Made by a program: the position numbers and the translations under genes
Shown: positions 8,200-16,838 of the stretch, piece after piece
Layout: each line of letters starts with the position of its first letter
Numbering within the stretch: position 1 is the stretch's first letter
The notes under the pieces: generated by a model
Told to the model about the DNA's origin: nothing
Databases searched by the model: none
What the model saw: the letters and a program-made list of their open reading frames with translations, nothing else
From: Scandinavium lactucae
GTDB taxonomy: Bacteria > Pseudomonadota > Gammaproteobacteria > Enterobacterales > Enterobacteriaceae
Direction of reading: 5' to 3'
DNA length: 64,000 nucleotides
Assembly: GCF_033843265.1 (NCBI RefSeq)
Contig: NZ_JAWXRD010000030.1
Location: forward strand, 1 to 64,000

Positions 8200-9391
8200 A
8201 TTCCTCCAGCATCTGTTGTCCGCTGTAGGCCTGACGACTGCGGGCGCGGAAGTCGTCGAGCGTGGTGCCAAAAATAGCCTCGGCAATGTGCGCTTTCGGC
8301 AGCTGTACCAGCTGCAATACTTCCTCAGCGCTGACGGTACGACCGCCCGATTTGGCCAGCACTTCCTGCGCCGCCTCGCTGGGGGTGGCGATAACCGGCA
8401 CGCCGATGGACAGCGCTTCGCACAGGATCAGCGGATAGTTATCGACCCGCGAGCTGAACAGCAGCGCATCCAGTTGATTAAGTTCACTCATGAGCTGGCG
8501 CTTGTTGGTCAGGAAGCCGTGGTTAATCACGTTGCTCCCGTCGAACGGGGAGAACTTGCCGAAGGTGTGAACTTCCACCGCATCACCGAGGGCGATGATG
8601 TCGCGCACCAGCTGTTGATTGGTTTTGCCGTCGTAGCGTAAATCATGCGCCACTACCGCGATTTTCGGCTTGCTGCCGGTGACGCTCATCGGCTGCAGTT
8701 CTGCCAGAATCGCTTCGGTCGCCACATCAATGCCGTTGTTAATAATCTTGCAGTGCCCTTCCCCGTACAGACGATTAAAAGCATCGGCCACGTGCTGGCT
8801 CGGCGAGATAAACTGGCAGCCCAACGCAATCATTTCGCGGAACAGCTGGCGCTTGCCGCTGACTAACTGGCTCGCGCGGTCAATTTTGACCGGCGGATAG
8901 TTGGTCAGCGTCGGGCATTTGCCGCAGCCGCTTTTCCACGCGTCGCAACCGTCGAGAAACGCACAACGGCCAGTTACGCTCCAGTGGTCATGCAGCGTCC
9001 AGACGAAACTCACGTCGCGCTTGTGCTCTTTCAGCTTATGGCAAAAATCCACCACCTCTTCCAGATTCAGCCAGTAGCTGTGCAGCACGTGAAAATGCAG
9101 CACCACCGGCCCGGCCGTGCGGGTCACGGTACGGTAGAGATTATTCAAATTGCCGAACACATCACGATTGAAGAGGCGGAACAGCGCCAGGTTCGCCATC
9201 GAGGTCACGCGTGAAGTGTGTTTGATGACGTTCGGGTAGTCGTCATGGCTGACGCTTTTCTTGCCGCCCTTGCCATAACCGTAGACAAACCGCGATGCCA
9301 TGCCCTGTTGCAGCGCGCGCTGGTGTAAATCCAGCGCCACGCCTGCCGCCCCGCCTTCTGCGAGACGGACGTTAAATTGCAGAATATTCAT
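8174..9391 (-). CDS. wcaC: Colanic acid glycosyltransferase WcaC (GT4)
   Basis: A 405-residue GT-B glycosyltransferase of the cluster. The N-terminal half begins MNILQFNVRLAEGGAAGVAL and contains WTLHDHWSVTGRC and a cysteine-rich segment (CAFLDGCDAWKSGCGKCP) typical of WcaC-like GT4 enzymes; the C-terminal half holds the donor-site region ALLFSSRVDNYPLILCEALS. It starts 4 bp inside wcaB and ends 26 bp inside wcaD. Donor sugar unassigned from sequence. Confidence 0.94.
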   Translation of the reverse strand: MNILQFNVRLAEGGAAGVALDLHQRALQQGMASRFVYGYGKGGKKSVSHDDYPNVIKHTSRVTSMANLALFRLFNRDVFGNLNNLYRTVTRTAGPVVLHFHVLHSYWLNLEEVVDFCHKLKEHKRDVSFVWTLHDHWSVTGRCAFLDGCDAWKSGCGKCPTLTNYPPVKIDRASQLVSGKRQLFREMIALGCQFISPSQHVADAFNRLYGEGHCKIINNGIDVATEAILAELQPMSVTGSKPKIAVVAHDLRYDGKTNQQLVRDIIALGDAVEVHTFGKFSPFDGSNVINHGFLTNKRQLMSELNQLDALLFSSRVDNYPLILCEALSIGVPVIATPSEAAQEVLAKSGGRTVSAEEVLQLVQLPKAHIAEAIFGTTLDDFRARSRQAYSGQQMLEEYVSFYQNL

Positions 9392-9879
9392 TTGATGACC
9401 TTTACTCGCGCTTTTTCACCCACCACCAGCGCGTTATCCGGCACGCTGTCCAGCACTACGCTGCCTGCGCCGACGGTGACGTTATTGCCAATGGTTATCT
9501 CGCCAATCATCACCACGTTTGCACCCAGCTCAACGCCGTTGCCAATCACCGGACAGGCCAGGCTGTCCGGGCCACGGTTACCAATGGTGACGCCGTGGCG
9601 GATGGTGAAATCATCCCCCGCCACCACAAATTTATTGATCACCACGGCATAACCGTGATGAATGGTGAAGCGACGACCGATAGTGGCTGCGGCCTGAATT
9701 TCATAGCCAAACAGGCATTCGGTGATAAAGCGGTACATCAGCAACACTGGGGCGGCCCACAGGTTGTTAATGACGCTTTTTTTGCGCCACACCGAGCAGA
9801 AATGGGCGATGCGATAGGCCATCACCATGCAGCACGGACGCAGGCTCCAGCTGTTAGCGCGTAAATCTTCGAGCAGCAT
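9388..9879 (-). CDS. wcaB: Colanic acid acetyltransferase WcaB
   Basis: A 163-residue acetyltransferase of the serine acetyltransferase-like hexapeptide group, second O-acetylase of the colanic acid cluster beside WcaF. Hexapeptide repeats run from about residue 66 to 150 (TIGRRFTIHHGYAVVINK, GNGVELGANVVMIGEITIG), with the catalytic-type histidines in IHHGYAVV and IRHGVTIGNRG. It overlaps the wcaA stop by 1 bp and wcaC by 4 bp, so translation of the three is coupled. Confidence 0.94.
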   Translation of the reverse strand: MLLEDLRANSWSLRPCCMVMAYRIAHFCSVWRKKSVINNLWAAPVLLMYRFITECLFGYEIQAAATIGRRFTIHHGYAVVINKFVVAGDDFTIRHGVTIGNRGPDSLACPVIGNGVELGANVVMIGEITIGNNVTVGAGSVVLDSVPDNALVVGEKARVKVIK

Positions 9880-10721
9880 TATTTCCCCCGCAGGCCATCG
9901 GCCAGACGTTTGCCGTTACGCACTGACAGCAGGGTCAGCAACGTGCGCCAGTTCATGCGCTTGTTGCGGATCTGGTACAGCGTGAACAGCTGGTACTTTT
10001 TGCTCGCGCGGTCGAATTTGTCTTTGTGCTTACGGTAGAAGTGGAAATAGCCGGAGAATTTTTTCGGCGACGACGTTATCTGCATTTCGCCGTGGTTGAT
10101 GTGCAGAATTTGCGTCGCCTCTTCCACTTTCCACGGCTCACCGTATTCGGTGACCATCCGCAGGAAAATGTCGTAATCCTGTGCCGCTTTCAGTTCGGTG
10201 TCGAACAGACACTCTTTGAAGCGCCACGCCCAGCTAAACACCTGATTACCAATAATGTTGCGCTTGAAGAACAGCTTGCGCGAGAACGGTGATTTCGGGT
10301 ACAGCGGCAGGCTCGCGGGCTGGGAATAGACTTCCCCTTCGCAAACGTAGTCATTGGCATACAGAAACGCGTGCGATGTGAGTTGGTGTTTGTGTTCGAG
10401 GAACACCGAAAGACGGTTGGGCGTCCATTCATCGTCATCGTCGATGCCGGTGATGAACTGGCCTTTGGCCTGCAAAATCGCCTGATTGCGGACTGCACAC
10501 GCCCCGGAGTTGAAGTCGTTGCGGGTGTAACGCACGCGGGCGTCGTTCAGCCCGTCGACAAACTGCTGCAACTGTTCAAAGGAGGAGGAACAGTCGTCGA
10601 CGATAATCATTTCCCAGTGAGGATAATCCTGGCGCAGCACCGATTTAATGGCGCGAATCGCCAGCTGCTGCCGGTTCCAGGTTGGCATGTAAATCGAGAT
10701 CAGAGGGTTTTGTATGGTCAT
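9879..10721 (-). CDS. wcaA: Colanic acid glycosyltransferase WcaA (GT2)
   Basis: A 280-residue family 2 glycosyltransferase. Core motifs are SIYMPTWNRQQLAIRAIKSV, MIIVDDCSSS and GIDDDDEWTPNRL (the DxD-type metal/nucleotide site). The frame extends to 10754, but the ATG at 10721 is preferred: it is preceded by GGGGAATAAAA, a good ribosome-binding site, and gives the family's usual N-terminus. Separated from wzc by 87 bp containing a dispersed palindromic repeat, the only sizeable gap inside the transcription unit before cpsG. Confidence 0.94.
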   Translation of the reverse strand: MTIQNPLISIYMPTWNRQQLAIRAIKSVLRQDYPHWEMIIVDDCSSSFEQLQQFVDGLNDARVRYTRNDFNSGACAVRNQAILQAKGQFITGIDDDDEWTPNRLSVFLEHKHQLTSHAFLYANDYVCEGEVYSQPASLPLYPKSPFSRKLFFKRNIIGNQVFSWAWRFKECLFDTELKAAQDYDIFLRMVTEYGEPWKVEEATQILHINHGEMQITSSPKKFSGYFHFYRKHKDKFDRASKKYQLFTLYQIRNKRMNWRTLLTLLSVRNGKRLADGLRGK

Positions 10722-10762
10722 TTTTATTCCCCAAATGGCGATGAACGACCGCACAACACAGT

Positions 10763-10799
10763 CCCCTCTCCCCTGTGGGGAGAGGGTTAGGGTGAGGGG
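10763..10799. repeat. Dispersed palindromic repeat between wzc and wcaA
   Basis: A near-perfect palindrome CCCTCTCCCCTGTGGGGAGAGGG (10764-10786; arms of 10 bases) followed by TTAGGGTGAGGGG. This composite recurs between genes in many enterobacterial and pseudomonad genomes; the statement rests on memory of that pattern, not on a search. Here it sits between wzc and wcaA and could act as an mRNA processing or attenuation point separating the export genes from the glycosyltransferase genes. Confidence 0.7.
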
Positions 10800-10808
10800 T
10801 CAGGTGTA

Positions 10809-12971
10809 TTATTTACTGTCGGATTTGTATTCGTACTCGTAGTAGCCGTAGTCCTGATAACCGGTGGCCCGACGGAAGATGGAGTTGAGGATGACCCCTT
10901 TAACGTGAATACCGTTTTGCTCAAAGCGGCTGAGGCTGGTTTCCACTTCTTTCAGGGTGTTGACCGCATAGCGTGCCACCATCAGCGTGGTGCCCGCATG
11001 GCGACCGACGATCCCGGCATCGGTGACCGCCAGGATTGGCGGCGTATCGATAAGCACCAGGTCGTACTGGCTGCTGGCCCATTTCACCAGTTCAGCAAAG
11101 CGATCGCTCATCAGCAGTTCGGAAGGATTCGGCGGCACCTGCCCGCGCGTCACCAGATCGAAGTTGGTCACTGAAGTACGCTTCGCACAGCTCGTAATCT
11201 CACTTTTGCCAACCAGAACTTCCGACAGACCGTTATCGTTGGTGGTGCCGAGCAGTTCGTGGGTGTAGCCCTTACGCATATCACAGTCGATAAGCAATAC
11301 GCGCTTACCGGTTTGGCTGATCACTGCCGCGAGGTTGGCACAGACAAAGGTTTTGCCGATTGACGGGCTGACCCCGGTCAGCATCAGCACGTTGTTGCTG
11401 GCCTGCATCATGGCGAAGTGCAGACTGGTTCGCAGACTACGCACCGCTTCAATGGCCAGATCGGTCGGATTACCCACCGCCAGCAATTGGCTCTGCTTAT
11501 AGCGTTTGACGCCTTTGATGGTTTTCACATGGTCGCGTTTCTTCTGCCATTCAGACAGCGGGATGCTGGCATACACGTTGATGCCGTTGTCTTCCAGCAC
11601 CTGCGGGCTTTCAATCCCACGGTTGAACAGCGAACGCAGCAGCACGCCCAGAATAGAGAGCATCAAGCCGAGGATGATCCCGCCGAACACAATCAGCGCT
11701 TTTTTCGGCTTCAGGATGCCAGGCTGAGTGATGGCGGAGTCGACGATGCGCACGTCGCCGACGGTGCTCGCTTCCTGAATTTTCAATTCCTGCTGTTTGT
11801 TCAGCAGCTGCATGTAAACCTGCTGCCCGGATTCCACATCACGCGTCAGACGCACGATTTCCTGCTGGGTTTCCGGCATCGCGGTGATGCGTTTGTTGAG
11901 GTTAGCCTTCTCTTCTTCCAGGGTTTTACGTTTTTCCAGCAGGGTCCGGTACGCTGGGTGACGTTTGGTGTAGAGCTTCGAAATCTCCGCTTCGCTGAAC
12001 GTCAACTGATTGAGCTGGGAATCAATGTTGACCACCGAATCGAGCACCGATTTGGCTTCCAGCGACATATCCACCGAGTCTTTCTGCTGGCGATAAGCGT
12101 TGAGTTTGTTTTCCGCATCGTCCAGACGGGTCCGCACTTCCGGCAGTTGTTTAGCGAGGAAACGCAGGCTGCGGGAGGCTTCTTCCGATTTGCGCTCAAT
12201 GTTTTGCGCCAAATAGTTCTCAGCGATGCTGTTGAGGATCAGGCGGATCTGATCTTTGTCTTCGCCAGTGAACGTCAGGCTCAGCACCCCGGTGTCTTTA
12301 CCGTTTTCGGTGACCGTCAGGTTGTTTTGCAGGTTTTTGACCATCCCCAGCGTGGAGTATTTGGTGACGGTAAATTCGCCCCCGGCCTGCGCATGAATCG
12401 CGCTAACTAACAGCGTGACGCCGGATTTGTTTAGCGGCTGCCCAACGACGCCGCGCGCACTGAAGCCGCCGTCGCTGGTGAGCTGATAGCTGTTATGCCC
12501 GAGCACTTCGAGGGTAAACACCTGTTCGCGCATACCTGCTGGCAGCGTGAAGGTGTCGACGTTGACGCTCTCGTTGGCGCGGCCCATCAGGCGTTCCCAA
12601 CCGTCACCAAAAATGGGCATCGTGTTCTTGGTTACTGCGATGTCCAGATTCAGGTCATCAACGGTTTTGCCCAGCACCATGCGCGACTGAATCAGCTGAA
12701 TTTCCGCGTCAGAGGCTGGCGGCTTGCTGTTCAGCGCCGAGTTTAAATCCTGCACCAGGGAGCTGCTGGTGTTTTGCTCAATCTGTACCAGCGCATCGGC
12801 GCTATAGATAGGGGTCGCAAAAAGGGTGTACACCACCGCGGCCACAGCGAACACAGCGGTAATGCCGAGCACCCACCATTTTGCCTCCACCACGGTACCG
12901 ACCAGGCGGCCAATATCGATTTCATCACCGCCCGACGCGTGTGGGAGCGACTGTTTTACGTTATCTGTCAT
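10809..12971 (-). CDS. wzc: Tyrosine autokinase / chain-length regulator Wzc
   Basis: Inner-membrane polysaccharide co-polymerase and BY-kinase that, cycling with the phosphatase Wzb, drives colanic acid polymerisation and export through Wza. The 720-residue protein has an N-terminal Wzz domain flanked by membrane segments (WWVLGITAVFAVAAVVYT; IVFGGIILGLMLSILGVLL), a coiled-coil-rich periplasmic part, and a C-terminal kinase with Walker A GVSPSIGKTF, Walker A' VLLIDCDMR and Walker B LVLIDTPPIL. The tail YQDYGYYEYEYK holds the six autophosphorylated tyrosines. The ATG at 12971 is chosen over the upstream open frame (to 13007) because it gives the E. coli length and avoids overlapping wzb. Confidence 0.97.
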   Translation of the reverse strand: MTDNVKQSLPHASGGDEIDIGRLVGTVVEAKWWVLGITAVFAVAAVVYTLFATPIYSADALVQIEQNTSSSLVQDLNSALNSKPPASDAEIQLIQSRMVLGKTVDDLNLDIAVTKNTMPIFGDGWERLMGRANESVNVDTFTLPAGMREQVFTLEVLGHNSYQLTSDGGFSARGVVGQPLNKSGVTLLVSAIHAQAGGEFTVTKYSTLGMVKNLQNNLTVTENGKDTGVLSLTFTGEDKDQIRLILNSIAENYLAQNIERKSEEASRSLRFLAKQLPEVRTRLDDAENKLNAYRQQKDSVDMSLEAKSVLDSVVNIDSQLNQLTFSEAEISKLYTKRHPAYRTLLEKRKTLEEEKANLNKRITAMPETQQEIVRLTRDVESGQQVYMQLLNKQQELKIQEASTVGDVRIVDSAITQPGILKPKKALIVFGGIILGLMLSILGVLLRSLFNRGIESPQVLEDNGINVYASIPLSEWQKKRDHVKTIKGVKRYKQSQLLAVGNPTDLAIEAVRSLRTSLHFAMMQASNNVLMLTGVSPSIGKTFVCANLAAVISQTGKRVLLIDCDMRKGYTHELLGTTNDNGLSEVLVGKSEITSCAKRTSVTNFDLVTRGQVPPNPSELLMSDRFAELVKWASSQYDLVLIDTPPILAVTDAGIVGRHAGTTLMVARYAVNTLKEVETSLSRFEQNGIHVKGVILNSIFRRATGYQDYGYYEYEYKSDSK

Positions 12972-12973
12972 TG

Positions 12974-13417
12974 TTATCCCTGCTGTACTTTCAGTGCCTG
13001 CGCCCACTGACGGGCAGACTGATCGAGTAAGTGGTAAACCGCTTCAAAAGCGTCGCGACTCTTGCGATAAGGATCGGGGATCTCGCGCTCATCATCCCAG
13101 TGACCAAACAGCATCACTTTGCCGCGCATTTCCGGTGCGATTTCACACAGCCGGGCAATGTGGCGTTTTTCCATGGTCAGAATGAGATCGTATTCGCGGC
13201 ACATCTTTCCGGAGATTTGACGGGCGCAGTGCCCGTCCAGGGAAATGTTGTGAATGGCAGCCACGCTTGCGGCGCTGTCGTCTGCCCCTTTACCCACCAG
13301 CGCCCCAAGACCTGCCGAGTCCACGTGCAGCGACGGAAGATAATTTTTCAGCAGCCGCTCCCCCGTAGGAGAACGGCAGATATTGCCGACGCATACCACC
13401 AGAATTTTGTTGAACAT
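12974..13417 (-). CDS. wzb: Low-molecular-weight protein-tyrosine phosphatase Wzb
   Basis: Cytoplasmic phosphatase that dephosphorylates the Wzc tyrosine tail. The 147-residue protein has the LMW-PTP P-loop CVGNICRS (Cys9 to Arg15) and the general-acid DPY motif near residue 115 (EIPDPYRKS). The frame is open to 13510, but MFNKILVVCVGNICRS at 13417 is the family start. Two bases separate it from wzc and five from wza, so phosphatase and kinase are co-translated. Confidence 0.97.
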   Translation of the reverse strand: MFNKILVVCVGNICRSPTGERLLKNYLPSLHVDSAGLGALVGKGADDSAASVAAIHNISLDGHCARQISGKMCREYDLILTMEKRHIARLCEIAPEMRGKVMLFGHWDDEREIPDPYRKSRDAFEAVYHLLDQSARQWAQALKVQQG

Positions 13418-13422
13418 AATGG

Positions 13423-14556
13423 TTACCAGGTATGGATATCTTTCGCCGCATCCGTCATGTAGCGAACGCCACTGATGGTTGGCAGCAATTGGTTGATCAG
13501 ACGGTTCCAACGCGTGACCGGTGCAGTCGTGACGTACACCACGTCATACGGTTGCAGCGTGAAGTTGGTCGCCATAACCAGCGAGGTCGCATCGGACATA
13601 TCGAGCTGATAGACGTTGGCAATCTTGCCGTTTTTGTCGTCTTTCAGCGGACGAATAACGAAGATGCCGCTGGCGTTCGAGGCCGTCATGTCGAGACCTT
13701 CCGCCTGGCCCAGCGCTTCGGTCAGCGTCATGCCGCTGAAGTCCATTTTGAGGGTGCTCTGTTTCTTCACTTCGCCCATCACGAAGACTTTCAGATCATC
13801 GTTGCGCGGTACGAACAGGATATCGCCCGGATACAGCAGGCGGTTCTGGCTCAGATCACCGTTTTGCATCAGCGCCTGCAGGGAAATGCGTTGCTCTTTC
13901 CCGTTGTGGGTCAGCACCACGTTGCGCCAGTCTGCCAGGTCGGTCATCCCGCCTGCGGCGTTGATGGCGTCAAGTACGGTCAGCGGCACGTTGGTAATAG
14001 CCTGCTGACCTGATTTGTTCACCTGGCCGGAAACATAGGCTTTTTGAGAGCGGAAGGCCGCCACATTCACATCAACCTGCGGGTCGGTGATGTAGGTGGC
14101 GAGACGCCCGGTTATCACGTCGCGGATTTCCGCCAGCGTTTTACCCACGACCTGCACGCGACCAATGTAAGGATAGAAAATCGAGCCATCGGGCTGAACC
14201 CAGTTACCGGTATCGCTGGAGCTACGATACTGACCTGCGGGGGTGGTTAGCTCCGGATGGTCCCAGACGGTGACGCTGAGCACGTCACCCGCGCCCACGC
14301 GATACTGATAATTGCTTAACTCCTGATCCAGCGACATGTTGGGCTGCGCAACGTTAGGCCGTGGGCGCAGTTGTTCAATCAGACGCGGGGTCAGCGGATA
14401 AACATTCACCATCCGGTCGATGTCAAAATCAGCGTCTTGCTGCTTAATCACATCTTTTCCGAAGGTCGACATATTGCTGCCGGGCAGGACCGTGCAACCG
14501 CTCATCAGGATTGCAGACACCAATAATGGCATCAATTTCAGTTGGGATTTCATCAT
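13423..14556 (-). CDS. wza: Outer-membrane polysaccharide export lipoprotein Wza
   Basis: Forms the octameric outer-membrane channel through which colanic acid leaves the cell. The 377-residue precursor has a lipoprotein signal peptide with lipobox LMSGC (acylated Cys21), then the Poly_export (PES) motif region around YQYRVGAGDVLSVTVWDHPE and two SLBB domains (QKAYVSGQVNKSGQQAITNV; LKVFVMGEVKKQSTLKM). The C-terminal amphipathic helix that forms the pore ends in RYMTDAAKDIHTW. First gene of the colanic acid operon; upstream lie the JUMPstart element and RcsAB box. Confidence 0.97.
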   Translation of the reverse strand: MMKSQLKLMPLLVSAILMSGCTVLPGSNMSTFGKDVIKQQDADFDIDRMVNVYPLTPRLIEQLRPRPNVAQPNMSLDQELSNYQYRVGAGDVLSVTVWDHPELTTPAGQYRSSSDTGNWVQPDGSIFYPYIGRVQVVGKTLAEIRDVITGRLATYITDPQVDVNVAAFRSQKAYVSGQVNKSGQQAITNVPLTVLDAINAAGGMTDLADWRNVVLTHNGKEQRISLQALMQNGDLSQNRLLYPGDILFVPRNDDLKVFVMGEVKKQSTLKMDFSGMTLTEALGQAEGLDMTASNASGIFVIRPLKDDKNGKIANVYQLDMSDATSLVMATNFTLQPYDVVYVTTAPVTRWNRLINQLLPTISGVRYMTDAAKDIHTW

Positions 14557-14742
14557 TGATTATTTATCACTTTGGCAGAGAAATTATCCTGTGCGAATAA
14601 AACAAACCAGATTTCATTCAGGTCATTTACATTGAGAATGCCGTTAACCGAAACGAAATATAACTGGCATCATTCCTAAAAAAACTTTATCCGCTCGCTA
14701 ACAGTTGACAGAATAATCCAGTCTGAATTAGCGGCCAGCGGG

Positions 14743-14780
14743 CACGCTACCGCCCTTGGCTTTCAGTTACCAATCCACTG
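14743..14780 (-). promoter_or_regulatory. JUMPstart with ops element (RfaH recruitment)
   Basis: On the minus strand this reads CAGTGGATTGGTAACTGAAA followed by GCCAAGGGCGGTAGCGTG. The ops core GGCGGTAGCGTG at 14743-14754 is exact. Such elements recruit the NusG paralogue RfaH to paused RNA polymerase in the leaders of long polysaccharide operons. It lies about 190 bp upstream of wza, inside the leader and downstream of the RcsAB box, as in E. coli. Confidence 0.93.
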
Positions 14781-15005
14781 TTTAATCATTATGTTATGAA
14801 CCATCCCGGCGCGAGGTGCTGGTCGGGACAGAGAGAGTGTGTATAAAACATCAAATGATTGGTTTCTCCGCAGGTAATAATTCCTTTGGCGATCCCTAAT
14901 ATTCATTTAACGATTCGATTGTTACAGTAATGACAATATTCGACAAGGTAACAACTCCTATCGGCGTTGCTTTTAGGATAAATATTAAGAATCGCCTTCA
15001 GCTTT

Positions 15006-15019
15006 TAGGATTATCTTTA
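15006..15019 (-). promoter_or_regulatory. RcsAB box of the wza operon
   Basis: The minus strand reads TAAAGATAATCCTA, matching the RcsAB consensus TAAGAATATTCCTA at most positions and close to the E. coli wza box as I recall it. It lies about 450 bp upstream of the wza ATG and upstream of JUMPstart, as expected for the Rcs-activated promoter. A partial second copy (GCTTTTAGGAT shared) lies 32 bp nearer to wza at 14969-14979. The rest of 14,557-15,120 is AT-rich leader/promoter DNA without a supportable gene. Confidence 0.8.
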
Positions 15020-15129
15020 TATTGACATTAGCGGCAGCTGCGCCGGACACGGGATATAGCGGGAGGGATAAGGAAATAAAATAATTAATAACGGAAACTA
15101 TAGGGATATATAATTTTCAAGCAACGCCA

Positions 15130-15158
15130 ATTATTTAAGATTAAACTCAGGGTATAAT
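15130..15158 (+). promoter_or_regulatory. Probable yegH promoter
   Basis: A perfect TATAAT lies at 15153-15158, 39 bp before the yegH ATG, with only a weak -35 (ATTATT at 15130, 17-bp spacing). The assignment rests mainly on the -10 match and position. Confidence 0.45.
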
Positions 15159-15197
15159 AGAATTCAAGTCAATGTTACAGAAGGGTTTGAACAACGT

Positions 15198-16778
15198 ATG
15201 GAATGGATTGCCGATCCCTCAATCTGGGCAGGGCTTATCACCCTGGTGGTCATCGAGCTGGTGCTCGGGATTGATAATCTGGTGTTTATCGCGATCCTCG
15301 CGGAAAAGCTGCCGCCCGCAGAACGTAACCGGGCACGTATTACCGGGCTGGTTCTGGCAATGGTGATGCGCCTGTTGCTGCTGGCGTCCATCTCGTGGCT
15401 GGTCACCCTCACCCGCCCGCTGTTTACCGTGCGGGATTTGAGCTTCAGCGCACGCGATTTAATCATGCTCGGCGGCGGGTTATTCCTGCTATTTAAAGCC
15501 ACGGTCGAACTTAACGAGCGTCTGGAAGGAAAAGATAATGACGGCCCGACGCAGCGGCGCGGGGCCAGGTTCTGGGCGGTGGTGGCGCAAATTGTGGTGC
15601 TCGATGCGGTGTTCTCTCTCGACTCAGTGATCACCGCCGTCGGCATGGTCGATCATCTGCTGGTGATGATGGCGGCCGTGGTGATCGCCATCAGCATGAT
15701 GCTGTTCGCCAGCAAAGCGCTGACCCGCTTCGTGAATAATCACCCGACCATCGTCATATTGTGTCTGAGCTTCCTGCTGATGATTGGCTTTAGCCTGGTG
15801 GCAGAAGGCTTTGGCTTCTACATCCCGAAAGGGTATCTGTACGCGGCGATTGGCTTCTCGGTAATGATTGAGGCCCTGAACCAGCTGTCTAACTTTAACC
15901 GCCGCCGTTTTCTGTCGGCCAATCAGAGCCTGCGCAGCCGTACCACCGAGGCGGTGATGCGTCTGCTTAGCGGACAGAAAGAAGATGCCGAGCTGGATGC
16001 GCAAACCGCTTCTTTAATTGCAGACCATAAGGATGAGCCGGTTTTCGACCCGCAGGAACGACGGATGATCGAGCGGGTGCTAAATCTCAATCAGCGCAGC
16101 GTCAGCAGCATCATGACCTCGCGCCACGATATCGAACATATCGACCTGAGCGCTCCGGAAGCAGAGATCCGCGCCCTGCTGGACAAGAATCAGCATACCC
16201 GCCTGGTGGTCACCGGGGGCGATAACGATGAAGAGCTGTTGGGCGTAGTACACGTGATTGACCTGCTAAACCAGTCGCTGCACGGTGAACCGCTGGATTT
16301 ACGGGTGTTGGTGCGCCAGCCGCTGGTGTTCCCGGAGACGCTGCCGCTGCTGCCCGCACTGGAGCAGTTCCGTAACGCCCGCACCCACTTTGCCTTTGTG
16401 GTTGATGAATTCGGCTCAGTAGAAGGGATAGTGACGCTCAGCGACGTGATGGAAACCATCGCCGGGAACCTGCCCAATGAGGTACAGGAGATTGATGCCC
16501 GCCACGACATCCAGAAAAATGCCGACGGTAGCTGGACCGCGAACGGTCATATGCCGCTGGAAGATCTGGTGCAGTTTGTGCCGATGCCGCTGGATGAAAA
16601 GCGCGAGTATCACACCATCGCCGGGCTGCTGATGGAACATTTACAGCGCGTACCGACCGCGGGCGAAACCGTCGAGGTCGACGGATTTACCCTGAAAACG
16701 TTGCAGGTGGAAAATCACCGCGTACAGCGGGTGCAGATATTCCCGCCCGCACAGCCGGAACTCGATTACGAAGTGTGA
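15198..16778 (+). CDS. yegH: TerC/CBS/CorC_HlyC membrane protein YegH
   Basis: A 526-residue inner-membrane protein of unproven function. Residues 1 to about 220 form a TerC-type domain of seven membrane helices with the conserved acidic segments VIELVLGIDNLVFIAI and VVLDAVFSLDSVITAVGMV, which in TerC-like proteins are thought to bind metal ions. A CBS pair follows (IMTSRHDIEHIDL to ... IVTLSDVMETI), then a CorC_HlyC transporter-associated domain at the end. This layout suggests a metal or ion transporter. Transcribed away from the wza operon; a bidirectional terminator separates it from asmA. Length matches E. coli YegH (527). Confidence 0.94.
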   Translation: MEWIADPSIWAGLITLVVIELVLGIDNLVFIAILAEKLPPAERNRARITGLVLAMVMRLLLLASISWLVTLTRPLFTVRDLSFSARDLIMLGGGLFLLFKATVELNERLEGKDNDGPTQRRGARFWAVVAQIVVLDAVFSLDSVITAVGMVDHLLVMMAAVVIAISMMLFASKALTRFVNNHPTIVILCLSFLLMIGFSLVAEGFGFYIPKGYLYAAIGFSVMIEALNQLSNFNRRRFLSANQSLRSRTTEAVMRLLSGQKEDAELDAQTASLIADHKDEPVFDPQERRMIERVLNLNQRSVSSIMTSRHDIEHIDLSAPEAEIRALLDKNQHTRLVVTGGDNDEELLGVVHVIDLLNQSLHGEPLDLRVLVRQPLVFPETLPLLPALEQFRNARTHFAFVVDEFGSVEGIVTLSDVMETIAGNLPNEVQEIDARHDIQKNADGSWTANGHMPLEDLVQFVPMPLDEKREYHTIAGLLMEHLQRVPTAGETVEVDGFTLKTLQVENHRVQRVQIFPPAQPELDYEV

Positions 16779-16788
16779 GACGGTTCAA

Positions 16789-16824
16789 CAAAAAAGGCCC
16801 GACAGCAATGCCGGGCCTTTCTTT
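16789..16824. terminator. Bidirectional terminator between yegH and asmA
   Basis: A strong hairpin with arms AAAGGCCCG and CGGGCCTTT (16793-16820) has an A run on its left and a T-rich tail on its right, so it can stop transcription from both convergent genes, yegH and asmA. Confidence 0.88.
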
Positions 16825-16838
16825 ATGTTCGACGGGGA

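Noticed and set aside
8200..8286. Upstream extension of wcaD
   Set aside because: Lies wholly inside wcaC in another frame; the ATG at 8199 gives the family length.
10763..10799. GC-rich repeats considered as CRISPR-like
   Set aside because: A single palindromic copy with no spaced repeats; no cas genes in the window.
12972..13007. Upstream extension of wzc
   Set aside because: Would overlap wzb; the MTDNVKQ start matches the family.
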